Shown: piece by piece, positions 1 through 8,297 of the stretch
How the letters are laid out: every line of letters starts with the position of its first letter
How positions within the stretch are numbered: position 1 is the first letter of the stretch
Origin: Bondarzewia mesenterica
Lineage: Eukaryota; Basidiomycota; Agaricomycetes; Russulales; Bondarzewiaceae
Reading direction: 5' to 3'
DNA: 11,752 nucleotides
Assembly (NCBI GenBank): GCA_004802705.1
Contig: SGPL01000607.1
Span: 7,247-18,998, forward strand
Translations under genes and position numbers: made by a program
Notes under the pieces: model-generated
What the model was told of the DNA's origin: nothing
The model's database searches: none
What the model saw: only the letters and a program-made list of their open reading frames with translations

Positions 1-343
1 GTACTNGTGGTGGNNCNNGGTANGAGACTNNNNGANNANNTNNNANNNGAATNANTAGGNATCAANGNGGTGCATTCGCAAACTCAAGGTTCCACCAAAA
101 CGCAGCGGGAATGGATCAGATCGCACATACCTGAATTTTTGTTGATTGTAGAGCTCTGCCGCGTACCGCACACAACGCACAGAAGCATAGCATTCACGTT
201 CAAGAGGCAGAGCCGGGGATACTACAGAAACGTAGAACAAGCAGAGACAATCGACTATGGCGGAGCTCACTAGTAATATGTCAACACAACGTATTGAAGC
301 AGGTACCATTAAGAGACGCACAGAACATGAGGCGATAAGTGGG
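1..343. other. Left edge: N-rich sequence and 3' flank of the UBR7-like gene
   Basis: Positions 1-67 contain many undetermined bases and cannot be interpreted; this looks like a poor-quality contig end or gap edge. Positions 68-343 lie downstream of the minus-strand UBR7-like stop codon. On the minus strand a frame starting with ATG at 309 stays open to the N-rich edge. It resembles no family I know, lies only 35 bases past the stop of the upstream gene, and could be a chance frame within 3' UTR. No supported gene here. Confidence 0.5.
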
Positions 344-1935
344 TCAATACTCCCGACCTCGCCGGGCCGCATCAATTTTCGACTCGAAAAAGCCTTTAAT
401 ATCCTCCTCTTCAACGACTTTGCCCTGTTGAGCGAAGGGCCGAAGAAATTTGACAAGATCATCTCTTGTAGTCATAAAAAACAGTCAGTTCGCATGGCGA
501 TGAATACGGAAGTATAGCCCACCGCATATCATTGAATGCACGGATCCCATCCAATGCTTTATCTCTGGGGATCCGTTCCAGTGCGCGCGCGCCAAGCTCT
601 TCCAACGAAAGCCCTATTATGATATGGACAATCAGCAACTTCGCATTGTCTTCAATGCGGGAATTGGGGGGCTCTCACGGGAGTCAGGATCTTCTGGCGG
701 CTCGTACGTCTCTTCTTCCTCAAGGAGATAAGGATGGAGTAGCAATTGAGGCAGGCACTACAGACGACAACAAAGTCAAGAGGTGAATAGAGGGGCGTGC
801 AGGCTCGCCTCACCAATTCACACCGACACCATCGTGAGCGCCAGTCACCGGTTAAGAAGATATCTCCGGTGCCATTTGACTGCGAAGAATCTGGATCCTT
901 CGTCTCCAAGGCTGCGAGGATACGCTGCGCTGTAAAATTGATAGGAGGGGCCAAACACGACCTGTTTACGCTTGAAGATGAGAGCACAATTGACTCAGGC
1001 CCGAGTCTCTGTTTTTTAGAATCATGCTCGGCGGACACAGTTGGAGGTGAGAGAGGACGTTTTATTCCCACTTCTACAGCACCCTGCGTAACGCTGATGG
1101 TCTCGCCCGCATTTGAACCGCTACCTTTGAGGACTTGCCAAGCAGCGAGAGGACCTTCACGGAATACCATCATGGTACCTTCCGTGCCTGCCCATCGTTT
1201 GAGGATGGGGATGCGCAGAACGCAGGAGCTACATATCAGCGCATCATAGTCGGTACCCGTGATGAGAGGACGTGGAAGCCCTGAGGATGAGGCTTCGGAT
1301 TGTGCATCATCATTATTTTCGGCACCAGGAACCGAATTTTCCGCGGGATTTTCGGGTGCAGGTGTGGCTCCACAGGATGACAATCGCTCGCGGAGGTTAA
1401 GGCACGATTCGTGAAGCCAGTCCTAGAGATATTCAGCCAAAAAAAAATCGGCTTTGAGTGAATAAAAGTATAAAAGTATAACAGACGATGACAGAGTCAT
1501 CAAAGCGCAAGACGCGCGATAGGCACACACCTCACATACGAGACACTGAATCATTGTTTCCCGCTCGGTCGATGCGTCATATGGCCTTCCACACCTACAA
1601 AAAACACCATCAAAATTTTGCCCGTATGTATTTGACGCATTTTCATCCTCCAGTGTTTTGTGCAACGTGCAGGAGTGCGAAAGAGAGGTCGTGGGGCAGT
1701 CACATCGGAAGTGCCGCTTGGGAAATAACTCGAGCTGTTCATGATTCGTGTGGCAGGCGATGGAGCAAGCTGAACAGATCCCGCGAGGTACATTACATGT
1801 TTGACAGAGGTAGACAGCCTGGCGAATGGGTCCCAGAGAATAAGTACATCGGTTGAACTGGTGGGGAAGGAGTTCAGCGGCTTCCTGAAGGAGGTTGTCT
1901 TGTGAAGCCAGATACTCTGCCAATGTACTGGCCAT
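344..1935 (-). CDS. UBR7: UBR7/Mlo2-type UBR-box and PHD-finger protein (putative E3 ubiquitin ligase), 5 exons
   Basis: Exons read on the minus strand are 1935-1531, 1422-814, 757-679, 613-523 and 464-344. They join in frame to 435 codons (434 aa), close to human UBR7 (about 425 aa). The introns are 108, 56, 65 and 58 nt. Residues ~28-90 form a UBR box: CTYSLGPIRQAVYLCQTC, then CSACSIACH, then KRHFRCDCPT. Residues ~111-202 form an atypical PHD finger: CRCGRPYD, then CLVCEDWLHESC, with the last Cys pair (C199, C202) after a ~50-residue low-complexity insert. Further family marks are WAGTEG, FLTGDWRSRWCRCELC and, at the C-terminus, LRPFAQQGKVV. Known for the family: UBR7 is a nuclear protein, and the mammalian PHD finger has been linked to histone H2B monoubiquitination; S. 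pombe Mlo2 is the fungal relative. The start is the only ATG that precedes the conserved region in frame. Ligase activity here is inferred from homology. Possible TATA-like element 2024-2017. Confidence 0.95.
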
Positions 1936-2016
1936 AATGAATTGGCCGATGTCGTACACTGGAAGAAAAAAACGGATTGTCGTCCAAAAGACGGTGAACG
2001 ATTATGAACTTCAACC

Positions 2017-2024
2017 TTTAAATA
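2017..2024 (-). promoter_or_regulatory. TATA-like element, UBR7-like gene
   Basis: The minus strand reads TATTTAAA, 82-89 bp upstream of the ATG at 1935. Position and composition suit a core promoter, but this is a short AT-rich match and unproven. Confidence 0.3.
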
Positions 2025-2043
2025 AGTCCAAACTTTGAAACTG

Positions 2044-2062
2044 GAGCTGAGTAGAGCTGAGT
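2044..2062. repeat. Tandem duplicate of GAGCTGAGT
   Basis: Two exact 9-bp copies lie at 2044-2052 and 2054-2062, separated by one base (10-bp period). They sit 20 bp beyond the TATA-like element of the UBR7-like gene, so they could be a doubled factor site. Two copies could also be chance. Confidence 0.4.
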
Positions 2063-2443
2063 GCAGATCTGCGGTGTGTTTACGTAATGTACTATCTCGG
2101 CCGCGGCCAATGCTCGACTTATTCACACCATGATTGAAATGGACGCTGGAGTCGAAACCGGCACGGTTCAAGCTTGGAAGCCCTCTATCACACCAGCGTA
2201 AATAAACACTGCTCCGAAAGCTTATCCATCGAGATTGGTGGGTGTTAGTATCAATGGAGCACGAATGCTAAGCACTGATCCTTCAAGTTTGTACATAGCC
2301 AAAGTTTCTAGATCGTTATCCAATATCTGCACTCGGACGAACATCATCTTCCAAGGCTGCTAAGGTTTGGAATTGGCGAACAGCCTGATTTTTTAAAGCT
2401 TGTTATTCATAAGATTTGCCTGGCCCAGAAGGCTATTCCAATC

Positions 2444-4724
2444 ATGCCGGTAACAACCCAATCTACGAAGCAAGCGGATCCCATCCTGCTCACCCTCTTC
2501 GCGAATCGCTTCATGAGCGTCGCGGAGGCTATGGGCAGATCTCTCCAGCAGACTTCCATTAGCACCAACATCAAAGAGCGCCTTGACTTTTCCTGTGCCT
2601 TATTTGCGCCTGACGGAGACCTCGTTGCGAATGCACCGTTCATCCCGATTCATTTGGGGTCCATGAGTTTGTAAGTAGCAAAACTTGAATGGGATAGATA
2701 GTCATTGCTCAGAAGTGCTGTCGTAGTGCTGTGAAATATCAGATGGAGCTGTATGGAAAGGACCTGAAGGAGGGTGATGTTCTGATGACCAATTCACCTC
2801 ATGCGGGTGGCTCGTAAGTGATTTTCTTCTGAAATGTACGATATCACAGGACGAGAGGACACAGCTCCTGTAGCCGATGAATCATCAATCGTATTACTGA
2901 CCGTTTCTCCTGCAGTCACCTTCCTGACATCACTATCATATCTCCTGTCTTCGACCCGCAGACCAAGGAAATCATCTTTTTCACCGCATCGCGTGGGCAC
3001 CATGCCGACATTGGCGGCATACTTCCTGGGTCGATGCCTCCGACCTCCGTCAACATCTTTGAGGAAGGTGCTGAGATCCTTAGTTTCAAGATTGTCAGAG
3101 AGGGCGTGTTTGATCAGAAGGGTTTGTATGAATATATGATTGACAAGCCTGCGCAGTATCCTGGTAGTTCCGGATGTAGGAATATAAGGGATGTGGAAAG
3201 TGATTTGAAGGCGGTGAGTTTACAATTGCGAGCTATCTCAAGCCTCTTCTGAGAAATGCACTGTCAAAAAGCAAATCGCTGCGAATCACAAGGGGATCCA
3301 GCTGATCCATGCAAGTAAGTTACCTATTATTATCGCTTCCCCGTTAAAAGCTGACAATTTTCAATGATAGTTGTTGAAGATTACGGTCTCGAGACGGTCC
3401 AAGAATACATGTACCACATTCGATCCAATGCCGAAAATTCCGTTCGCATCCTCCTTCGAGATGTTGTGAAGAAATCTGGATCTAACGTCCTTGGCGCCGT
3501 CGACTACCTTGATGATGGCTCCCCCGTGCGTTTTCTCTATTCCTTTCCCTCATGTCTTTCTCAGGTCTCCTCTAGATCAAGCTTAAAATCCAGATCAACG
3601 AGAAGGATGGGTCCGCAGTGTTCGATTTCGAAGGCACCGGTTGTGAAGTCCGCGGCAATCTCAATTCTCCCGTATCGGTAGTTCATTCAGCGGTGATCTA
3701 CTGCATGCGCTCCATGCTTGACCTCGATATCCCTCTCAACGCAGGCTGTCTCGTCCCACTCGACAGTACGCCCCCCGCACTTCACCTCCTCGTCATCATT
3801 GAGCTGATATTGCGATCTCAGTTCGGATACCGAAGGGCAGTCTTCTCTCTCCGTCGCGCACGGCGGCGGTTTGCGGTGGCAATGTTCTCACCTCGCAACG
3901 GATTGTCGATGTCGTACTCAGGGCCTTCCATGCATGTGCTGCGAGCCAAGGATGTACCAACAATCTCACTTTCGGCGCGGGCGGCAAGGACAAAGATGGT
4001 AAGAATATTGCTGGATGGGGCTATTATGAGGTGCGCTTTCTCATTTCTTTTACTTATCTATATTTCACCCTTACAATGCTTCCTGACGGTGTACAGACTA
4101 TTGCTGGTGGTTCGGGCGCGGGGCCTACGTGGCATGGCACATCAGGTGTGCACACACACATCACGAATACGCGCATCGGAGATGTCGAGATCCTCGAACG
4201 GCGGTATCCTGTTTTGTTGCACCGGTTTGGACTCCGTGAAGGGTCGGCAGGAGAGGGCAGGTTCAAAGGTGGCGAAGGCGTAGTACGAGAACTGGAGTTT
4301 ACGGAACCACTTCAGGTGTCCATTCTATCCGAAGTGCGTTAACGTCGACTCGCGAAGGGGAACTGATACTGAGATGACTCTTGCGTAGCGGAGAACCAGA
4401 CAACCGTACGGCCTTGAAGGCGGTGGTCCCGGAGGCCTCGGTCGCAATACATGGATTAAGAAAGCCCGCCAGATCGATGGTGATGTACTGGGTGGAGTGT
4501 CTGAAAATGAGCAAGAGCCCAGGGGTATCAATATTGGAGGCAAAGCCACAGTGTGGATGGGCAAGGGTGATCGGCTGTTGATTGAGACGCCGGGTGGAGG
4601 GGGGTGGGGATTACCTGAAGAGCTTGAGAGGGAACTGGAAATGGAGGAGGATTTGGAACACGTCAAGGCATGGGCGGCAAGAGGCAGTTTGGCGGAGAGA
4701 GCAGCCGCTCAGGCTGGTTTCTGA
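2444..4724 (+). CDS. Stand-alone hydantoinase B / 5-oxoprolinase C-terminal-half protein, 9 exons
   Basis: Exons are 2444-2670, 2727-2813, 2916-3213, 3272-3314, 3371-3525, 3576-3765, 3822-4030, 4097-4333 and 4389-4724, giving 594 codons (593 aa) in one frame. The whole product is a HyuB domain: [20 protein letters not shown] at residues 11-30, [28 protein letters not shown] (98-109), [10 protein letters not shown] (130-139), [11 protein letters not shown] (407-417), [10 protein letters not shown] (420-429), RQPYGLEGG, and ETPGGGGWG (548-556), followed by a charged tail. The H and D of HHAD are probable metal ligands by analogy with acetone carboxylase. Fungal 5-oxoprolinases, which turn 5-oxoproline into glutamate with ATP in the gamma-glutamyl cycle, are normally ~1,280 aa with a HyuA half in front. 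Here the protein starts at the domain border, as in separate bacterial HyuB subunits. The ATG is the first after an in-frame TAG at 2309. No frameshift or stop was found, so it looks intact. The substrate is unknown; it may pair with a HyuA encoded elsewhere. Confidence 0.93.
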
Positions 4725-5012
4725 GTGGTGGACGATCTCACTGGGAAGAACCACGGCGGTAATGCAAAACTTTCTTTTTGCCTAGACCTAATTGATGAGT
4801 GATGAAATCCAAAAACACCCAAGCCGAATGATGCACAAACAGATATAAGTTGCCAAAATTGTATGCTTGTACCCGTAACCCGACAACACTTCTAGAGATA
4901 ACACCCTATAACACCTCCTTTGTCCCTCTATTCCCATTGGGTCTTCAAGTTCCCGGTGAATAAGAACACGTAATTACCTTGAAGCTTGAAGCTCTGATCC
5001 ATATCTCCAACC

Positions 5013-5059
5013 TTGACGTGAAACGTTCACATTATGGTTGAAACGTTGACGCGTTGACG
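5013..5059. repeat. Direct-repeat cluster with bZIP-like TGACG cores upstream of ALDH
   Basis: TGAAACGTTNAC occurs twice, at 5019-5030 and 5039-5050, exactly 20 bp apart. It is followed by the tandem octamer CGTTGACG at 5044-5051 and 5052-5059 and preceded by TTGACGTG at 5013-5020. Repeated TGACG cores resemble bZIP (CRE/ATF-type) half-sites. The location 420-470 bp before the ALDH ATG suits an upstream activating region. Factor identity is inferred from the core only. Confidence 0.45.
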
Positions 5060-5131
5060 ACTCACGGATCCGAGACATCGGTCACACTCTGTGACACCAA
5101 TCTACTGGCAACAAGGTTCATTCACTGTGTT

Positions 5132-5158
5132 TCTTCTGAGTCTTCTGAGGTCTTCTGA
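5132..5158. repeat. Three near-tandem copies of TCTTCTGA
   Basis: Exact TCTTCTGA octamers start at 5132, 5141 and 5151, a 9-10 bp period that puts them on nearly the same helix face. They lie ~330 bp before the ALDH ATG. This could be a microsatellite-like slip product or a factor-binding array. Confidence 0.5.
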
Positions 5159-5386
5159 CGGCCAGGCATGCGCAGCTTCGGAGAGGAGTTCGAAGTCCAA
5201 TTCTTATGCGCCCCCTCCATAACCAGCCTTCCAGGGACAAAGCGTCGTCGCTTTTGAGCAGGCCGAAATTGATTGCCCTAGTATTAATATGGATTTGGGC
5301 GTCCTGCGCTGCAGAATGTGGGTCATGCAATCAGGTGGCGATAACCTTGTGAACACGAGGTCAATGGTTTCATTTTATTGTCCCCC

Positions 5387-5393
5387 TTTATAA
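5387..5393 (+). promoter_or_regulatory. TATA-like element, ALDH gene
   Basis: TTTATAA lies 89-95 bp upstream of the ALDH ATG, after a pyrimidine-rich run. It is a plausible core promoter by position and sequence. Confidence 0.4.
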
Positions 5394-5482
5394 TGCTTCA
5401 GATCATATATTAGAGCTAGCAAACGCCCTTCATTTTGAACTTCTACACCAGCCCACTCATTCCGCCTCCAAAGGAATATCGC

Positions 5483-7331
5483 ATGGCTTCCCAACTCAAG
5501 CATACTCCTCTCGAAGAGATTTCAAAGGTATGATTTTTTGATGAAGGTACTACCTAGGACCTGCATCTAATTTTGCCTCTCTAGATACATGAGAGGGTCA
5601 AGGCGACCTTTGCATCGGGTGTGACTCGCCCTATAGCCTGGCGTCGCCAGCAACTCTACCAGCTTGGAAAGATGCTCCAAGAGAACGAGGAGCGTCTCGT
5701 CAAAGCGATCAACGTCGACATTGGTAAGCCCAAATTGGAGGCGACAATCGCCGACCTCGGTGTAGTCGTGTACGCTGTCGTTCTCGCACTCAAGAACATA
5801 GAAGCATGGGCTGCACCTGAGAAGGTCGACGTCCACGCGCTGCCTGAATGGCGTCGTGGTTGGGACACTACGGTATACAAGACGCCCAAGGGCACCGCAT
5901 TGATCATCACGTTTGTCACACCCACTTACCATGATCTGAAAAGGAATGACCACTTCACATTATAGACCGTGGAATTGTCCGTACATCATCTCACTCGGCC
6001 CGCTCGTGGGCGCCATCGCTGCAGGATGTGCTGCTGTCATAAAGCCCTCGGAGCTCTGCCCCACGGTTTCTCAAACTCTTGCTGATCTATTCCCCAAGTA
6101 TCTCGACCCCAACGCTTTCGCCATTGTCAACGGTGCTATCGAGGAGACTGCAAAGCTCCTTGAACTTCGCTGGGAGCACATATTCTACACTGGCAGCAAC
6201 CGCATAGGACGGATCATCGCCACTGCCGCTGCTAAGCACGTCACCCCTCTCACTCTTGAACTTGGCGGCAAGTGCCCCGTGGTCATCGCTCCAGATGCAA
6301 ACATCAAACTGGCTGCCAAACGCATCTTGTACGGGAAGCAGGCGAATCTCGGGCAGGTATGGGGTTCGCTCTTCGTGTTTCTTGATTATCCCGTGTCCTG
6401 ATATTTGACGTGTACGCTAGATCTGTGTTTCCCCAGACTACGTACTTGTTCCCCGCGACAAGCAAGATGAGATTGCGGAGGCGTTCAAGGAGGTGCATGG
6501 GGAGTTCTTTCCCCAGGGTACGCTCAACTCTCCGGATATCGGCCACATTATCTCCCCCGCACATCGTCAGCGCTTGAAGAACCTTGTTGGCTCTACGCGT
6601 GGTCAGGTCATTCTTGGTAGTGGTGTTGCCGGTGAAAAGAAAATGGAGGTCACCATTGTGAAGGATGTGCAAATCGATGATGTCCTCATGGCGGAGTACG
6701 TTTAAATATATAGAGGATGATATGGTTTCTTATCTGACCCTTTCCCAGTGAAATTTACGGGCCCATCCTTGCCCTCGTCCCCGTCGACGATATCGACCAG
6801 GCAATCCGTATTATCGCTGAGCGTCCCTCGCCTCTCGTCGTCTATGTATTCACCGAGGATGAGACGATCAGGGATAAATGTGCGCACATTCTTACTTGTA
6901 CCTTTTTTAATGCAGGAATCTCACCGATCCTTTTCTCTCGCAGTCTTGGAGAGGACGGCTAGCGGAACGATCGTGTTGAACGATACTTTCCAACAATTGG
7001 CCGTGCATGAGATACCTTTCGGTGGCCAGGGTGAATCTGGTTGTAAGTTCGAAGTCTGGTTGATCTTAGGAACGGTATCAAAGATCTTCCATTCGTAGAT
7101 GGAGCATACCTTGGAAAGTCCTCTTTTGACACCTTCACCCATCAACGTGGTTACATCCATGTTCCCCTTGCGTGAGCTCAATTTACCGTTTCATCCGTCG
7201 CCTATTCAGATTCTACTCACGTCGTATACAGCGCGGAGCCCTTCATGAAGTTCCGCTACCCGCCATACTCAGACGAGGCTGTTGCTGCTCTCTCTAAGTT
7301 CGGGATGCACCTTCCTCTTCCCAAGCTATGA
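5483..7331 (+). CDS. Aldehyde dehydrogenase, class 3-like (NAD(P)+-dependent), 8 exons
   Basis: Exons are 5483-5527, 5585-5910, 5966-6356, 6421-6695, 6749-6879, 6944-7042, 7099-7171 and 7232-7331; together they make 480 codons (479 aa). It oxidises an aldehyde to the acid with NAD(P)+. Visible landmarks are PWNCPYIISLGPL (from 125), AAVIKPSEL (147-154), the cofactor-site FYTGS (197-201), LELGGK with general-base Glu222, catalytic Cys256 in GQICVSPDY, EIYGP (347-351, cofactor Glu), the conserved Asn402, and PFGGQGESGYG (414-424). The Glu-to-Cys spacing of 34 is canonical, and the Cys-to-Glu347 spacing of 91 fits the shorter class 3 layout. The total length is also class 3-like. The C-terminus lacks the hydrophobic anchor of microsomal fatty aldehyde dehydrogenases, and there is no signal peptide, so a soluble enzyme is likely. 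Substrate cannot be told; medium or long-chain or aromatic aldehydes are possible. The ATG opens a 15-codon first exon and is preceded by a TATA-like element. Confidence 0.96.
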
Positions 7332-7348
7332 TTTGGGCAAGTTAGAAG

Positions 7349-7385
7349 TGCTATAACAACAATGACACGCCGATAAGTTATAGCA
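7349..7385. repeat. Inverted repeat, ALDH 3' flank
   Basis: A perfect 9-bp inverted repeat: TGCTATAAC at 7349-7357 and GTTATAGCA at 7377-7385, with a 19-base loop. It starts 18 bases after the ALDH stop, so it would form a hairpin in the 3' UTR. Confidence 0.6.
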
Positions 7386-7388
7386 TAA

Positions 7389-7400
7389 TGTATTAATACA
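7389..7400. repeat. Perfect 12-bp palindrome
   Basis: TGTATTAATACA equals its own reverse complement. It lies between the two stem-loops of the ALDH 3' flank and may be part of a 3'-end signal or a dyad binding site. Confidence 0.55.
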
Positions 7401-7410
7401 CTATTTACCA

Positions 7411-7456
7411 CTGCTGTAAGCTGGAAAATATATATAACGACAGCTTACGGGCAGCA
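7411..7456. repeat. Stem-loop with 8-bp perfect arms, extended by a bulge
   Basis: GTAAGCTG at 7416-7423 pairs with CAGCTTAC at 7441-7448 around a 17-base AT-rich loop. Outside these arms the flanking TGCT and AGCA can also pair if three bases bulge out on the right arm. Confidence 0.5.
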
Positions 7457-7734
7457 GGAACACGTTCACGATGTGTTGCAGTATTAAGGATTCCGCATTT
7501 ATTGTGTAATTGCGAAGAAGTGGGAGGGGGGGGGCGGCTCGGCTCGCCGGTTTGAAATCCTGGTATAAAGGTGTACGCTGACTAATGTACAAAATCCCTC
7601 ACCGCATGAATATCTCCTCGAACCGGAAATGAAGTCATAGACAGCGATACCATGCATCTGTAACGATCGAGGGAGGCAACAGTTCTCCCCTGCCACTACA
7701 GTGCCAATGTTCTATGTAATTCGCTTATCACGGC

Positions 7735-8235
7735 TCAGATCATGCCTTGCGAAGAGAAAAGTGTGAAGGAGATACTGAGATGGCCACCGCGTCCAAAAAA
7801 TCGTATTCGCTTTGTTCTCTCTCCATCAGAAGATTCATCCTCAAACGGGGGAAAACTGACCGTGCCCTTTGCCGATGCATGTTGAGCAGCTCGGCCGGAT
7901 GGTGTAGCATTATCCTTTCCCTGCCCCGAAGGCAGACGAGAACTAGCCTGAGTGTCGGAACGCAGTCGATACCAGTCAGTCTGGTCGAGTACAACAGGAA
8001 AGTTGATGAAAAGCAAGGAAAACGGGGGAGTCGAGGCTGAGTCGGAGATGGATGCGAGAGATGTTAAAGGTCAAACCAGCCATCAAGATCTGCCGCTGTA
8101 CTGCGAATGCAGACGGCCATGAGGATGGGACAAAAGACACTTTACCTTCGCTTGATGGACATGAGGACAGATTGTACGGACACGAGTAATCGTTGAGATT
8201 GCAAGATGGTCTATGATGGTCAGAAAAAGGAAGCT
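7735..8235 (-). other. Possible extra 3' exons of the HNH-like gene (uncertain)
   Basis: Past the stop codon at 8298, the minus strand has an open frame ending at 7735. It reads as a polar tail with a basic, nuclear-signal-like ERTKRIRF after an acidic FEDESSDGE. One in-frame route exists: donor GTGCGG at 8315, exon 8235-8146, donor GTAAAG at 8145, exon 7980-7735. GTGCG-type donors are used elsewhere in this window (3526, 4031, 4334, 6880). The second intron would be 165 nt, longer than any other here, and several alternative acceptors exist, so the route is not decided by sequence alone. Confidence 0.22.
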
Positions 8236-8297
8236 CTTTGGTGGAAGTAGTTACACGGGTGCGGGAACGATCAACACATATCAACGCACTCTCGCTC

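Larger units (their letters stand above)
1936..2443. promoter_or_regulatory. Divergent intergenic region between the UBR7-like and HyuB-like genes
   Basis: This 508-bp stretch separates two divergently transcribed genes, so it should carry both promoters. Visible elements are TATTTAAA on the minus strand at 2024-2017 (~85 bp before the UBR7-like ATG) and a tandem GAGCTGAGT at 2044-2052 and 2054-2062. The frame that leads into the HyuB-like ATG has a TAG stop at 2309-2311 and no ATG before 2444. I searched this stretch for exons of a HyuA-like half and saw none; it is also far too short for the ~700 residues of that half. Confidence 0.6.
4725..5482. promoter_or_regulatory. Intergenic region: HyuB-like 3' flank and ALDH promoter
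   Basis: Seven hundred and fifty-eight bases separate two genes on the same strand. The first part is the 3' flank of the HyuB-like gene. The rest should be the ALDH promoter. It holds two clusters of short direct repeats (5013-5059 and 5132-5158) and a TATA-like TTTATAA at 5387-5393, about 90 bp before the ATG at 5483. Reading frames inside are short and resemble no family; I see no gene. Confidence 0.6.
7332..8297. other. Gene-poor region between convergent ALDH and HNH-like genes
   Basis: This 966-bp stretch lies between two convergent genes. The first ~125 bases hold three palindromes (listed separately) in what should be the ALDH 3' UTR or its terminator region. A G-rich run at 7525-7535 is followed by CG-rich sequence. 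From 7735 to 8235 the minus strand has open frames that could be extra 3' exons of the HNH-like gene. No independent gene was recognised. Confidence 0.5.

Noticed and set aside
652..757. Continuation of the UBR7-like reading frame past 814 to 652
   Set aside because: This reads through the intron 758-813 in the wrong frame. Splicing GTGAGG at 813 to the AG before 757 restores the family sequence (CRCELCLP) and the conserved C-terminus to 344.
797..1249. 150-codon plus-strand open frame
   Set aside because: It lies wholly antisense to exon 2 of the UBR7-like gene, whose frame carries the conserved residues; it starts from a non-ATG codon and resembles nothing.
1551..2171. 206-codon minus-strand frame over the UBR7-like first exon
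   Set aside because: Out of frame with the UBR box; a shadow of the real exon.
2180..2443. Remnant exons of a HyuA half upstream of the HyuB-like gene
   Set aside because: I read all plus-strand frames and saw no HyuA motifs; frames are short and broken, including TAG at 2309.
2444..4724. HyuB-like locus as a pseudogene
   Set aside because: All eight introns have GT...AG ends, phases match, and no stop or frameshift interrupts 593 codons; conserved motifs are kept through to the end.
5118..5330. 70-codon minus-strand frame in the ALDH promoter
   Set aside because: Its C-terminus is encoded by the TCTTCTGA repeats, there is no similarity to a known family, and it sits in regulatory sequence.
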